Positions 9,998 through 34,000 of a stretch of DNA of 64,000 bases are shown one piece after another; position 1 is the first letter of the stretch, and every line of letters begins with the position of its first letter. The notes beneath the pieces were generated by a model that was given only the letters and a program-made list of their open reading frames with translations, searched no databases and had not been told where the DNA came from. The position numbers and the translations under genes were made by a program. Source of the stretch: Crambe crambe (lineage: Eukaryota > Porifera > Demospongiae > Poecilosclerida > Crambeidae); contig OZ004598.1 in the NCBI GenBank assembly GCA_963924555.1, forward strand, positions 4,116,501-4,180,500, written 5' to 3'.

Positions 9998-10906
9998 TTA
10001 TCCACCTTCTTGCACAACATGTACAGCATTTGTTTTGCAGATGGAATAGAACTTCTTAATAGCGTCCCTAACTGGCTTCAGCACTATTATAGTGGCAACA
10101 GGGGTGCAAAATGCTACCAAGATGAGCACAGACTTCAGCAACTGTTTGCCTATGATGCCAGCCAGTGAGTCTGAGGTCTTCTTTTGAATCAGGGGAAAAA
10201 ATATAGACACTGAATTCAAAATTACATTCAGGATAGCACCAAATGTGAGAATGATCAGATTCTTACCAATGGCGTTTTTAATCTCGATGCTTCCTTCCAA
10301 CACAGCTTTCTTCACATACCATTGACCAATGACGGCGAAAGTAATAATGATAATCATACATCCAAGCACTATGACTGAAACAGTAATACTTTGTGCGAAA
10401 AATAACGGAGAAGGTTTAGTTCCACAAAATCCAATCAATTCGAATGTTTTAGTATCAGCAGCATAGGACATTCCAAATAGAACTGCCACTACCCAACTTA
10501 TGGATATGTATGGAATGATGACATACCACTTGAGCTTTTTGGTACCATATTTCATAAATATATACACCATGATAGCATAGAGAGTGATAGATGGCGTATA
10601 GGCCATTTTACTCACATTGAGCACAATGAATGCCACTTTACATAGAGCTGTAGAATCCACCTCATCATCCGAGAGGATGATAATTGGGTAGCTGAGTAGA
10701 AGAAAGGCCCGGGCAGTCAGCTTAACAATTTCAGCAGCAAAGATATTGAGGAGAGTTGCTCTCACTTTCCAGTTAATGGCATTGGCTAGGGGAAGAGCAA
10801 TGATGCATAATATGCAGAGAACCATAGCAGGAAGTATGGCGAAAAAGAACAGCACTAACTGAAGGGCAGAATTTGCTGATTGAACTTGTGTCAGATTGGA
10901 TGACAT
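9998..10906 (-). CDS. Divergent seven-transmembrane receptor, paralogue B
   Basis: A second intronless 302-residue 7TM gene, colinear with the one at 4703-5611 and differing at scattered positions. The membrane segments, the two candidate disulfide cysteines and the FCTPVATIIVLKPVRD end of helix 7 are kept, suggesting that the membrane part is under constraint. The C-terminus differs: one T fewer in a T-run near 10030 shifts the frame, so the tail ends KTNAVHVVQEGG in place of the cysteine cluster seen in paralogue A. The start is the MSSNLT methionine at 10906. Function and ligand are unknown; a chemosensory or other lineage-specific receptor is a reasonable guess only. Confidence 0.82.
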   Translation of the reverse strand: MSSNLTQVQSANSALQLVLFFFAILPAMVLCILCIIALPLANAINWKVRATLLNIFAAEIVKLTARAFLLLSYPIIILSDDEVDSTALCKVAFIVLNVSKMAYTPSITLYAIMVYIFMKYGTKKLKWYVIIPYISISWVVAVLFGMSYAADTKTFELIGFCGTKPSPLFFAQSITVSVIVLGCMIIIITFAVIGQWYVKKAVLEGSIEIKNAIGKNLIILTFGAILNVILNSVSIFFPLIQKKTSDSLAGIIGKQLLKSVLILVAFCTPVATIIVLKPVRDAIKKFYSICKTNAVHVVQEGG

Positions 10907-11279
10907 GGTAATAGCCACAGACTACCTCTTTATTAGCTAGAATTGGCCAACAGTTAGAGAGCTCACTGATAGGCATAGAGCTAGAACTAATAATTCACAC
11001 TGGAACATGTAGAAACTTTTTACCACTTGGTGTCTCAGGAGTTAAGTTTTTGCATCACTGTCATTTACACTTCACATTCTGACCATAAATTAGGCACCAA
11101 ATGTGTGGCCTGCATTGAAACAATACAGTACATGTTAAAAGATAATCAGATGAGACCCCAACTAAAATTAATTAGAAGTAATAAAATGCCACCACGCTGT
11201 GTGCTCAATGGTTTGGAAGTGATTCCCATACCAGTTGAGTTGACTAGATCAGACGAGGGATGCTGATGATGATCCTGAT

Positions 11280-11960
11280 AAAGTCTTACAAGCAAGAACT
11301 AGGATAAATGACAATGTAGTCAATGGGCACCAGAAGGGCTACCCTGCTCCAACTGGTAAAGCTGCTCAAGCACCTCAACATCATGGCTGTTATCAAGCAG
11401 TCTGAACCTGATCTATCACATGCTAAGAGTTCTAATATTTTATGCCCCATGTTGCTCCAAATAAAGATCTTCTCGTTTTCCAAGAGAACAATTCCGACCG
11501 ACCCAGCTTCTCTGATGATTCAATACAAGTGTGGCTTTGTACCGATCGGTCTCTTCCCTGCCACCATTGCTAACCTCATAGGAAACGATTCATTCACATT
11601 GATTATTAGAGGAATAAAGAAGAATCGAGTCTGGTTTCGATTTGGAGCTGATCGTGACATGGTCACCTTCATATTTTGACCACACTACCATGAAATCCAC
11701 ATCACACGACAAGCAGCTGCTGTCATCAAGACACATGAAGTGTGTTGAGTCAGAGTCACCTCTTGCATGAACTATGCCTTCACTGTCAGCTATCAGCTTG
11801 CATTTGAGTGTCCCACTCACCCTGGGAGGGACCACCTTTGTGTGGTGGACAACAGAGAGACCTCTCCCCACTTAATGGACTGTCTGTATGATCTCAAAGA
11901 TCCCCAACCTATAGAAATGCAGAGTCAACACTTAGCGCCGTGGTTCAGGAAGGTAAGATA
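11280..11960 (+). pseudogene. Decayed C-terminal domain of an immune-receptor-like protein, unit B
   Basis: Colinear with the unit A relic but extended upstream: an open stretch reads ATLLQLVKLLKHLNIMAV and then PIGLFPATIANLIGND, up to the same in-frame TGA (11677-11679) seen in unit A. Beyond the stop, about 37 bp around the CGAVREIIES segment are deleted relative to unit A before the frame resumes at MNYAFTVSYQLAF and LMDCLYDLKDP. The shared stop shows that the gene was already broken before duplication. The upstream LLQLVKLLKHLNI segment adds evidence for a larger signalling protein. Confidence 0.6.
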
Positions 11961-12208
11961 GTGTGTGTGTTTAGTGTGCATGACTTATTGATACATGATA
12001 TCATGATCATATCCATGCATGCATGAATATCTTCCACTGATATAATTATAGGCATCCTTATTTTCCCTGTAGCCTATGTATGGACCAAACCCATTATCTC
12101 AGTCACGTGAGTTATTTCATGTATCAAAGTTCTTATCTTTCAGTTTGATTGATGTAACCTTTTACTCCTTCAATGCTGCACCAGTGTTTCAAGTTTCAAT
12201 GTCCTCAA

Positions 12209-12209
12209 G

Positions 12210-12238
<29 letters not shown>
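12209..12238. repeat. poly(G) run
   Basis: Thirty consecutive G residues in noncoding DNA of unit B. Unit A has only a short G-rich stretch at the same place (about 6890-6920), so the run expanded in one copy. Confidence 0.95.
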
Positions 12239-12240
<2 letters not shown>

Positions 12241-12599
12241 TTGCAAGCTCTCCACTTTTAGATGTTAGCCAGTACATAATGATAATAGTGCCACATACCA
12301 TAGGCACCAGGATGGGGGAAGCCTTGAACAGCAACAGAAGCTACAAGTAAGCTTGAGAAAGCAGCAAGAGCAAAGGATAGGAATTAAGCAAACAAGCTAT
12401 GACCATAAATGCTAGCTGACTGCAAATTAATCATCAATCTTCAGCATTACTCAAAAAAATAACTGATATTGTATCTTATCCACAAAATGTGATATTTTAG
12501 TTTCATGGTCTTTCACTTAATTCCACTATCTTGCCCTCAACCATGATGGACATCCTGTGTTCCCCGCTATAAGACTCTAAAATGAACTTGGCTCAACAG

Positions 12600-12815
12600 A
12601 TTGGGATAAAATACTTTGAATTTGGAACTTGACGATAAAACTGGTGCCCAAATCAGTGCCTTTGAACACAAACATAACAAGGATGCCCAAAGTATCAACT
12701 GCCAAGTATTTCAAGAGTGGTTTAGTGGGGGTGGGAAACAACCCGTGTCCTGGGAGACTGATTTCCACACTGGAAGATATTGGATTAAACCAACTTGCTA
12801 AATCTATAGAAATAT
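12600..12815 (+). pseudogene. Death-domain relic, unit B
   Basis: The plus strand reads DDKTGAQISAF, SINCQVFQEWFSGGGKQPVS and then WET before a 2 bp deletion (CT lost relative to unit A) shifts the frame. In the shifted frame it continues as LISTLEDIGLNQLAKSIE, the hallmark of the last two helices of a death domain. Lesions differ between the two units here, so decay went on independently after duplication. Confidence 0.6.
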
Positions 12816-13625
12816 GAATTATATTTTGTACTACTTTGTTTATAATCTCTTTGTGCAAACATGTGCACATTGTGTTTGAAGGGTGGGGCTGTCTGGTGGA
12901 CACAACTGTCACGGAAAGTGCTCTGCAGGAACCATCCGTGATCATGAGCAAGAAACACTGTGTACCTGTCCTTGGACATTATTTGGTGATGGTTTATGTA
13001 AGAAATTATAATAGCTTTATAAAGATCATACCCATCATGGAGCTAGCTAATGATATAACTACTGTATTGACTGAGTGTGTCTGGGGAGGACACTTATGAT
13101 AGGAAGGACTCCAGTTTGATAGGTATGTCTTTCCAATTTCCTATTTATAGACCTGAACTTCTCATAGCCTATATATACCACTGTCAGTTCTTAGCCAGAT
13201 ATTTTACTGTGATGACCTTTACCATATCGGAAAGAAGACTTGATATGGGTCATTGTAGCTTCCCCAGACTCACTAACGCACTATGTCCCAGGTAGAAATC
13301 AAAATTCAATACATCATATTTTATTCAAGAGTACTATAATTAATATAGTAAACTTAGGGGCTCAAACTTAGCATGGAGATAATACAACTATTACAGGTGA
13401 TTGAACTCCCTAATTTCTTGGCATAGTTGACTTGGGACCCAGCCTTTGTCCTTTGTAGAGGTTGTCCTCTTTTGGAGGCTACAAAGATTGTTGAGCGAAG
13501 CTATTGGAGACAACTTATACAAACTGTTCGCTCTAATTATACCACGAAATTGAGAACCTTTTGTCGAAAAAAAAATTACATACCAAGTAGGAAAAAAAAT
13601 CCTGCATGTATAATTTAGCCAGTTT

Positions 13626-25712
<12,087 letters not shown>

Positions 25713-25863
25713 GGTCGTCTAGCAGATCCCAGAGCTAGCTGAACTCAGGACACTCCGCTCTGCGCGCAGTTCAGGATAAATTCTAATCAAAGCACACCAC
25801 CATGGTACCAATCTCTAATTAGCGCGCACTTAGAGATAACAAAATCGGAGGGAGCGCAGGGGT
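25713..25863. promoter_or_regulatory. Bidirectional promoter region, VIRMA / CFAP418
   Basis: Only 151 bp separate the start codons of two divergent genes, so both promoters and 5' UTRs must lie here or overlap. I see no TATA box. The segment contains GCGCGC-type GC-rich clusters (CTCTGCGCGCAG, TTAGCGCGCAC) that contrast with the AT-rich surroundings, consistent with a housekeeping promoter (inference). Confidence 0.55.
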
Positions 25864-27102
25864 ATGGGGGACGACCTTGATGACTTCCTGGATGAAATAG
25901 AAGGGGAATTATCCCGGCCCCATTCTTCCAGCAAAGATGAGAGTTCCGGTAGTACATCCAGATTGAAATCCTCAAAAACAGAAAAGACAAAGAGGTTAGT
26001 ACCTGCCTCTTAAGAAATGTGAATTCCTAGTCTAAATTATAAACTTTCTTTTGCTGTAGTTCAAAGGATATGGATGATTTGGACTCTGTCATCCAGGAAA
26101 TCTGTTTGACTACCGACAGTGGCATAGATCTAAAGAAGAGGACTACCAGGGATGGTGTTAAAGATGTGCCACGTAATCCTGGACCATCAGTTCTCAAGTA
26201 AGAATAGATTTTATGTGCACTGATGAGTGAGATGATCATCCATTGCAGTTTCTAGCCATATAGGACTAGCTCTTGGTAGTTAGACTATATTTATTTTCAT
26301 GAAACCCATCATATTTTAGACCTACCCTCCAGTCTATAGGAGTAATGCAGGTTCCTGCACACAAGGGGTCAATAGGACCTGTTACATATGCAGTAAGGAC
26401 TATGAGTTGGCCTGATTGAAGTAGGTACAGGGTAGTCACAAGTTAAAACTTGAGTTGTGTGCTGACCCTGCATTTTTTCAAATGAGGGTCCCTTCCCAAT
26501 GACAGAGACCAGATCATAAGAACAACGGCTGGATAATGTAGTACATTTGTTTCTAGGTGCTGTCCTGTGATGTTAGGTGGGAGCACGGTTGCCATGGGAC
26601 ATTCCACTCCAGGCTCTTCAAAGTACGTAAGACGGGGAAAGGAAAAGCACATAGTTATACAAACAAACAAAAATAACTCTCCCACTGCTATAGTTATGAA
26701 AAACATTCTCAGAAAGTTATTACATTTATGTAGGGCTTGTGATCGTTTACGCTGCACATCATGTGACTTTCGTGTGATCTATTTTGATGACCACATCTGG
26801 CACTCCCACAGTGATTACCTCTTCTTCAGAAATTGTGTACCTGATCATAAGCGTCTGAAGAAAAACCTCATTGAAAAGAAAGGCAAGCCAAAGAACTTGG
26901 GCACTTGACCTGACCTTCCTTTTGGCCCCAGCTGTATGCATACTTGACCTTTCTATGACCTTCCTTTGGCCACTTATACTTGACCTCTTAATATTATGAT
27001 ATTAGGTTTCAGAGCCTATGCCTGCCAATGTCAGTGGGAATCTGTACAGGAGAAAATTGAGGTTTCAACCAAGTTAAAGTGGGTTTGTGCCAAACACTCT
27101 TA

Positions 27103-27103
<1 letters not shown>
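25864..27103 (+). CDS. CFAP418 (C8orf37) orthologue, ciliary protein
   Basis: Five exons: 25864-25994, 26060-26197, 26557-26622, 26734-26882 and 27006-27103. The protein starts MGDDLDDFLDEIEGEL, like the acidic N-terminus of vertebrate CFAP418, has the DDLDSVIQEI motif in exon 2 and the MLGGSTVAMG segment in exon 3. It ends in the highly conserved C-terminal domain: CDRLRCTSCDF, SDYLFFRN, then FRAYACQCQW and LKWVCAKHS. The four CxxC-type cysteines are kept. In vertebrates the protein is needed for photoreceptor and ciliary membrane organisation. The fourth intron appears to use a GC donor (AAAG|GCAAGC), because only that junction gives the conserved KKG-x-RAYACQC reading and the frame otherwise stops after LGT. 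Length about 193 residues, close to the vertebrate 207. It shares an upstream region with VIRMA and converges with the hydrolase gene, which ends 200 bp away. Confidence 0.95.

Positions 27104-27110
<7 letters not shown>

Positions 27111-27171
<61 letters not shown>
27111..27171. repeat. (CT)n microsatellite
   Basis: About 61 bp of CT directly downstream of the CFAP418 stop codon, in its 3' UTR or the short convergent intergenic space. Confidence 0.95.
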
Positions 27172-27177
<6 letters not shown>

Positions 27178-27303
27178 TATTTTTCCAATGAACACATTTG
27201 TACATGAACTCATTATTTTTGATAAAAAAAATCTTTGTGATAAAAATTAATTATTAAAAATAGTTCCATAGGTACCTGTGTTCTGTACACATCATCTTCC
27301 TTA

Positions 27304-30300
27304 TTAGCATTTACATGGACCTTTACACACATTCCTTATCACACCACTTCTGATGAATTCCTCCTGTTTAACGTTTGTTGTTACAATATGATGCAGTTTT
27401 TCATTGTGATGACCCTTTACCCACCACACTTACAATTTGTTGCTGAGCCAGAGGGGAGCGACGCGGTCTCTCATGTGTATCATGGTCAGGGTCAGGTGGA
27501 GTATTACCCTGTAGTCAAGGAGTAGGATTAATTTTTTAATAGGGGGAGGGGGTAATCAAAATTGACTGCACAGCTAGCTAACCAGGGCTGCATTTAATAG
27601 GATTCGGGGGATAAAATAGCTACTTGGTATTTTGAGGGGAGGGGATGAAGCTGACATAATAATACCTTAATCAAATGAGGTAACAGGTTACTAAATCTCG
27701 GGGGGAGGGAACAACTGGTCCCCCTCACTCCCTTCTAAAATGCAGCCTTGCTAACCCCAATTAATCTCATGTCATGTGGTCAGATCTTTTATGGAAGAAA
27801 AGATCGCTGGGAGATATATCTGGCATGGAAGACTAGCACACACTACCCTTGGTTCAGGAGGAGCACCACAGTCAAATCCCATGGCCACGGAATCCTGCGT
27901 CACTGTGACACTATCAGGAATCTTTTTCAGCCCAAAGAGAGTGTCGGTCACAAGACCTGAGCCATTTGGGAAGACGTATTGGCAGTGAACATTGCTTTCA
28001 AACATGACAGCACCAGCTGAGCGAGCAATTGAATACAGCCCCTGCATGATTACAAGGAGGAGGGAGAGGAGGACAATGAGACAAGAACTGATTAAGAGCA
28101 AAAAGTGAGAGAAATTTTCATGGTGGTTCAAATTTCATAATAATTAGGTAATTTTAAAAATGATGGTTAGAATTACATTGATAGAATTCCCCATCATAAT
28201 TATAAATTAAATTAAATCCTCCGAGTTAAAAGACTTTAATCCATGAAATCCCCTGAAAGAGCTACACTCAATAGCCCCTGAATTATGAAAGGAAATACAC
28301 ACAAAAAAATGTTCATATTAGCTTAGTCTTCAGAGAGGTTTGGATTTCCTTGGAATGTTATACTTAGAGAGTAATCATTGCTGGCAAGGTATATTTTCCC
28401 AGAACTATAAGGGGGGCCCCTAATCATTAGGTTCCTGTATTACTTCTTATAAGTGTACATACTATGAAGCTCAGACCACATGACCTTCTCATTGCACCAA
28501 CTGCTGTATTATTATAGCAGCAAAGCTTAGAACCGAGGGTGCTCAGTACTATACACCTGAGCCCACATGAAATATATATTAAGCTCACCTGTGCATAGGT
28601 TTCCTAGAATAATTGTTATTAGGGTGCTCAGTACTACACCTGAGCCCACACAAAATATTATTATAGCAGCAAAGCTTGGCTGTGTCACGGTTTTCCTAGA
28701 AATCATTATTATTATTATTAAGGGTGCCTCCAATACTAACAACTCAGCCCACACAACAATTAAGCCATAGATCATAGTATTATTATTATAATAATAATAA
28801 TAATCGTTATTATTATGGGGTACGTCCTACTAGTCTTTTGTGTGAAGCTTTATCAGGTGAGCTATAAGGTTACATATGTACTGTAATGTCTATTCTTGTT
28901 TTTCATTTTGTGTGTGTGTGTGTGTGTGTGGCTTGCTGAAGTCTTTGAAACATACGCAATTATGCTCTAGTGTGAATAATAAAATCAAGAAGAACTCATT
29001 CCCCTATTAATGTCATGTTGTAGAGCAACACAACAGAAGTGTGTAGAGCAACACAACAGAAGTGTGCGGAGCAAAAAAAAAAAAAATAGAGTTCAATGCC
29101 CTGCTTGGTTGAAGCATAATCCATGGCAACATCCATGGCAACATCCATGGCAACATCCATGGCAACCTAGGAGTGAGGTTAATCTAAATACACTTCCAGT
29201 TAATTAAGCCTTTCCAGCTAAAGCTCTCACTTTAAGTCTGCAGCCAGCCCTCCCTCAAAGCCACTGGTATGGTCATTTTCTGATCATTTCTTGGAAATGA
29301 GCCAACCAAATTTCAGAATTTTAAGCATTACAAGATACTTGAATGTCCCACCAAATTGAGTGTCTTATTTCTAGCTCTGCTCCCTTATGGTGACAAGCCA
29401 ATTAACCATATGAGGGTTAATATTAATTTACCCTGGAATTAATTTTTCAATACCACACTGGAAGACCATGAATTCTAGGTAATATTCTGACTTATCCTGA
29501 CCATAGCTAATTACAAACCAGTTCCAGGTGGTTAGCTAAATAGCTATCAATCCATATGAGTGCAAAAGGATTTCAGGTTAAGTCCAAACACTTATTCCTT
29601 CATAAAGGCAGTATCCAGATATTACCTGGAAAATCAGCATGCAGTTAAGTTGTGTGACATCACTTCCTTAAACAACATACTAAGCAGATTAACTGGGTAG
29701 GTCGATAGGTTCTGCAGGCAGTAATAGCTAGGTAGCATACCACTTAAAAATGGTACCCACTAGGTAGCTATAAGCAGCTGGTTCTTCCTCAGGGCAGGCT
29801 TGTCACTTAAGCAGTATATGCACAAGGTATACCCAGGGTTATTATAGCAGTGATGAATCTAGTATCCATATTCTATCCATGCAGTCCTGTACCATGCAGC
29901 TAGCTACTAATGGGAATAAGGCAGCTGGCCATACAGACTTAATTCTGTATCAGGTCCAGCTGCCAATAGGAATAAGGCAGCATCTTACCAATTGTACAAC
30001 ACAGGTACAGCTGCTAATAGAAAAGGCAGTCATATCCTCCAATGCAGCTGCTAAAAGGAACCGTTATGGTCTTATAAATAAGGTTGTAATAGGATTTTGA
30101 CCAGTCAGAAGGAAAATTGAAATGGAGGCTGTTATTTCAAGCACTATAGCTATAATTATTATAAGGGTACATGTCACTCTGGCTCAGTACTTGTGTTTTA
30201 CCCCACAGCTAGTATAGGTAAGTAGATCTAATTGGCAACTTCATGCATGGGAAAATTCCCACCCTCAAGATTTCTCTCATTCAAATATTTTGTGCCCACT

Positions 30301-30946
30301 TATGGCAGAAGATGCACGAAAGTGTCGTGATGGATCTGTGCCAGGTGTTTAACCAGGAATTGAGATCAACACTGTGCAGAAGGAGACCATATCGCATAAA
30401 CAAATCACTTAACACTCACCAAGTTCAATTAACTACAGAAGATAAGTTCCTCAGGGAGTGAAAGGCTTGTCCCTTAAGCAGTATAGGAAGCCTATCCCCT
30501 TACAATTAACATACTAATACCATAATGTCAAGCACTTCCTCTTTGGTCATTTTCCCACACATATCTGGCAGTCTGGTAGCTACCTTGAGTGCTCCTTTTC
30601 AAAATAAGTGCCAGCAGACTTGAACAGAGTGCATTATGCATGTATGTACTCACTGCCTGTTATTATGAATATGCAATTCTTCGGAATTGTGTGGCTCAGT
30701 GATCATGAACATGAACAAGCCATAACAATTCTCTATAAACTTCTACACCCAAAAAAGACTAATTACCAAACACAGTTATGTGTCAAGGGTTGGAGGCGCC
30801 TCCATTTGAAATTGGCTTATAAGGGCTACAGCTGAAATCCATTACAGCATAATTAACAAGCTGGTTTCTAATAATTCATTTAATAGCCCCTTCTTTGGTT
30901 AAGAGAGAGAAGCTGGACCATGGGTATTACTAGCTGCATCATCAGT

Positions 30947-31008
<62 letters not shown>

Positions 31009-34000
31009 CAGGTTTCAACAAGCATTACCACCAATGAAACTCACCAAAACATTCACCTGAGAGTCTCCCAAAGCATAATGATATAACACCTACAGAAAGA
31101 GAGATCATCATCATCATCATCATCATCAACAACAACAACAACAACAACAAATCACTTACCCTATGAGTTGGTGTATGTTTGAGAGGATTTTCAGTTATAG
31201 AAGACATGTAACCATTGGGATCCAACCTAAAATTATATCAAGGAATTCCATATCATAATGCTAGCCACAAAACAGTCTAGCTGGCAAGATCACCTTGACC
31301 ATACTACATTCCATAGAGCCAGAGTGAGAGAGAAGTCCACTGGGTCGGGATGCAAGACCCGCATGTCAACTCCAAACCTGTTCAAAAATCGAAAAATTAG
31401 AGGAAATTGTGAATCCAGACTCCCAAAATAAGAACAAAAAACAAACAAACAACAACAACAAAAACCCCATCAAAAGCAATGGTAATTGCCAATTAAGATA
31501 TCATGAGTGATTGGCCAGAATCAAGACCTTCTAATATAATGAATACATGAGACCCAGCAGTCACTGCCAGTCAGTCAGCCATGTACGCCTGCCCTATTGC
31601 AGGGCCTAGCGCCTAGGGGCTCTAACTGCCCACCACAAAAGAGGAAGAGTTGTTACAAATCTTTGAGGATAAACAGGCAGTTGCATAGCAACCACCCACA
31701 GTAACAAGACAACTTGTGTAGTGCTGTCTCTGTCTGGTTTTCACATACTAGGTATTAGCTACAGTAAGACCAGAAATTTTTGTGGGGATAATTTTTTGTG
31801 GAAGAAGTGTGCACCACACATCCAAAAAAACAACAACAAACTCTTCCCCCATGAAAAATTACAATGCAGCAGCGCTACTCTTCCCCCCTCATGACCCCTC
31901 CCCTCACCCCACCCACCTCCCAGCCACCACCCCCTTTTTGTTTTATTGGTGGTTGAAATGTCAGTGGAATCAACACTTAGAAGTGTCCTGTATAATTCAG
32001 AGTTACTATGGTAACGGGACACTATTCAGAGGTACTGATTTCAAGGAGCTCACCTTTTGGTGGCCCAGAGGTATATATAGACAGGTCTCACTGTATTTTA
32101 TTTAAACAAGAGAGGTGATCTCTTAATGGAGGTGGTCTCTTTATAGAAGTCAAACTCAATGGTACAAGCATTATTGGGACATAATAACCAAGAGAGAGGT
32201 GGTCTCTGAATAGGGTGGTCTTTTAATACAGGTTTCACTGTATTGCCAACTGAAGATACACATAAGAGTTAATGTAACATATACTAAGAAACAGCTGAAA
32301 AATATGGAAACCTCAATGATTACTTTAGTGGAAACATCTAACTTATGGAGCAAGTGCAGCAGTAAGTGCAGGCTCTAAGATAACAGTTATGTTATTAGTT
32401 ATTATAAATACAAGGTGCAGATACTAAGAAAAGAGCCTGGCTGAAAAATAACTTTTTAATGGAAACCTAATCAATGACATTTTAGTGGAAACCTAATCAA
32501 AGACTTTAATGACATAATTAGGAGCAAGTGCAGCAGTAAGTGCAGCAGAATATGCTGGGATCTCTAGAGCTGTCACTATATAAAAATAGTGCCCTCTGGA
32601 TGCAGCTGCAAAGGGTCATTTTGATAGGCTTCAGAATTATTATGTACTGCATGAGTACACAGACCATCCTGGTAAATTGTTTTTTAACCTTTTAGTGCTG
32701 TCCATTTCAATCGCGATGGACACAGAGTTAGGAAGGAAGGGAAAGAACAAAGCCTATCATTAAAGAAATCTAAGGCCATCAAAGAACAAATTTTCTCCAG
32801 AAACATTTAACTGAAACATAGGAACTACAAATGAACAGCATAATTCTCAGGTACTAGACCAGACAACGCCTAGCTAGCTAGCTGTCTTCTTAGAGGAAAT
32901 TGTTCTTGTATGGTTGAAGTATTTCTCCTTATCTCTGTGAAAAAACACTGAAAGACTTTATATATAGTTCATAGAGCACACTTTTCAGATGATCCGATTG
33001 GTCACAAGTCATGTGACCAGCAATAAATAGTTCTCTTTAATCAGGACACTTCTTTCCCTTTCTGTTATTGTGTATGGTTGAATTACTCTGTGAAAAGACA
33101 CTGAAAGACTTGCCTTTTGATATAAACTTCTCTCTAATTTTATCAGGACATTTCTTTCCCTGTCCTGTAAGGAGAGGTTCCATTGGGGTCAATAATAGGA
33201 CATTGTTGAAACCAATAAAAATAGGTGTCCTGATCAGAGGTGTCCTGATTAGAGGTGTCCTGATCAGAGGTATCCTGATTAGAGGTGTCAGGTGTCCTGA
33301 TCAGAGGTGTCCTGATCAGAGAGGTGTCCTTATTTCAGGGTTCAATAATAGGATACCAGAAAAAAAAGGTGACCTGATCGGAGAGGTGTCCTTATTTCAG
33401 GGCTCAATAATAGGACAATGTTGGGTCCAGAAAAAAGTGTCCCGATGTGATCAATAATCATTTCTTATTGAATTAAGTAAGCAAAATGGCTGACTCACGA
33501 TGGTGCAAAGTCTTTGCTCCTTGGTAGTATCAGGACAAAGGGTCCTCCAGCCACCCCCAATACTCCTGTAGGCAGTAGGAAAAGAGGGGTGACAGTCAAG
33601 TCAGGGGTTCATATGGGGGGGAGGGGGGGGGGGGGAAGGGAGAGGTGGGTCCCATATGACTTGCAATCAGTGTTTCAAAGGGATTGAATTCTGTTTACAA
33701 ACCAACTTTACCCTGATATACCTCTGAACAGTTGTCCTCTCTCTAAAATTTACCTCTTTCAACATCAACTGAGGTGGCCATGTAGACTTCTCCCACCACT
33801 CCACCCAAGGAGTTACCATAGTAATGGGTCAGTCCTGGATCTATCTTGATAGTACCGTTTATCGTTACTACAGAGTCTGTGTACAGGGAGGTCTGCAAAA
33901 GGTTTATTCAGTTCTGTCACGTATTTTAAGCACACAAAGCTCGAAAGAGAATGTAATTAGGCGTGAAGGGTCTTCATCATTTCCCAGTTATCATAGCTAG

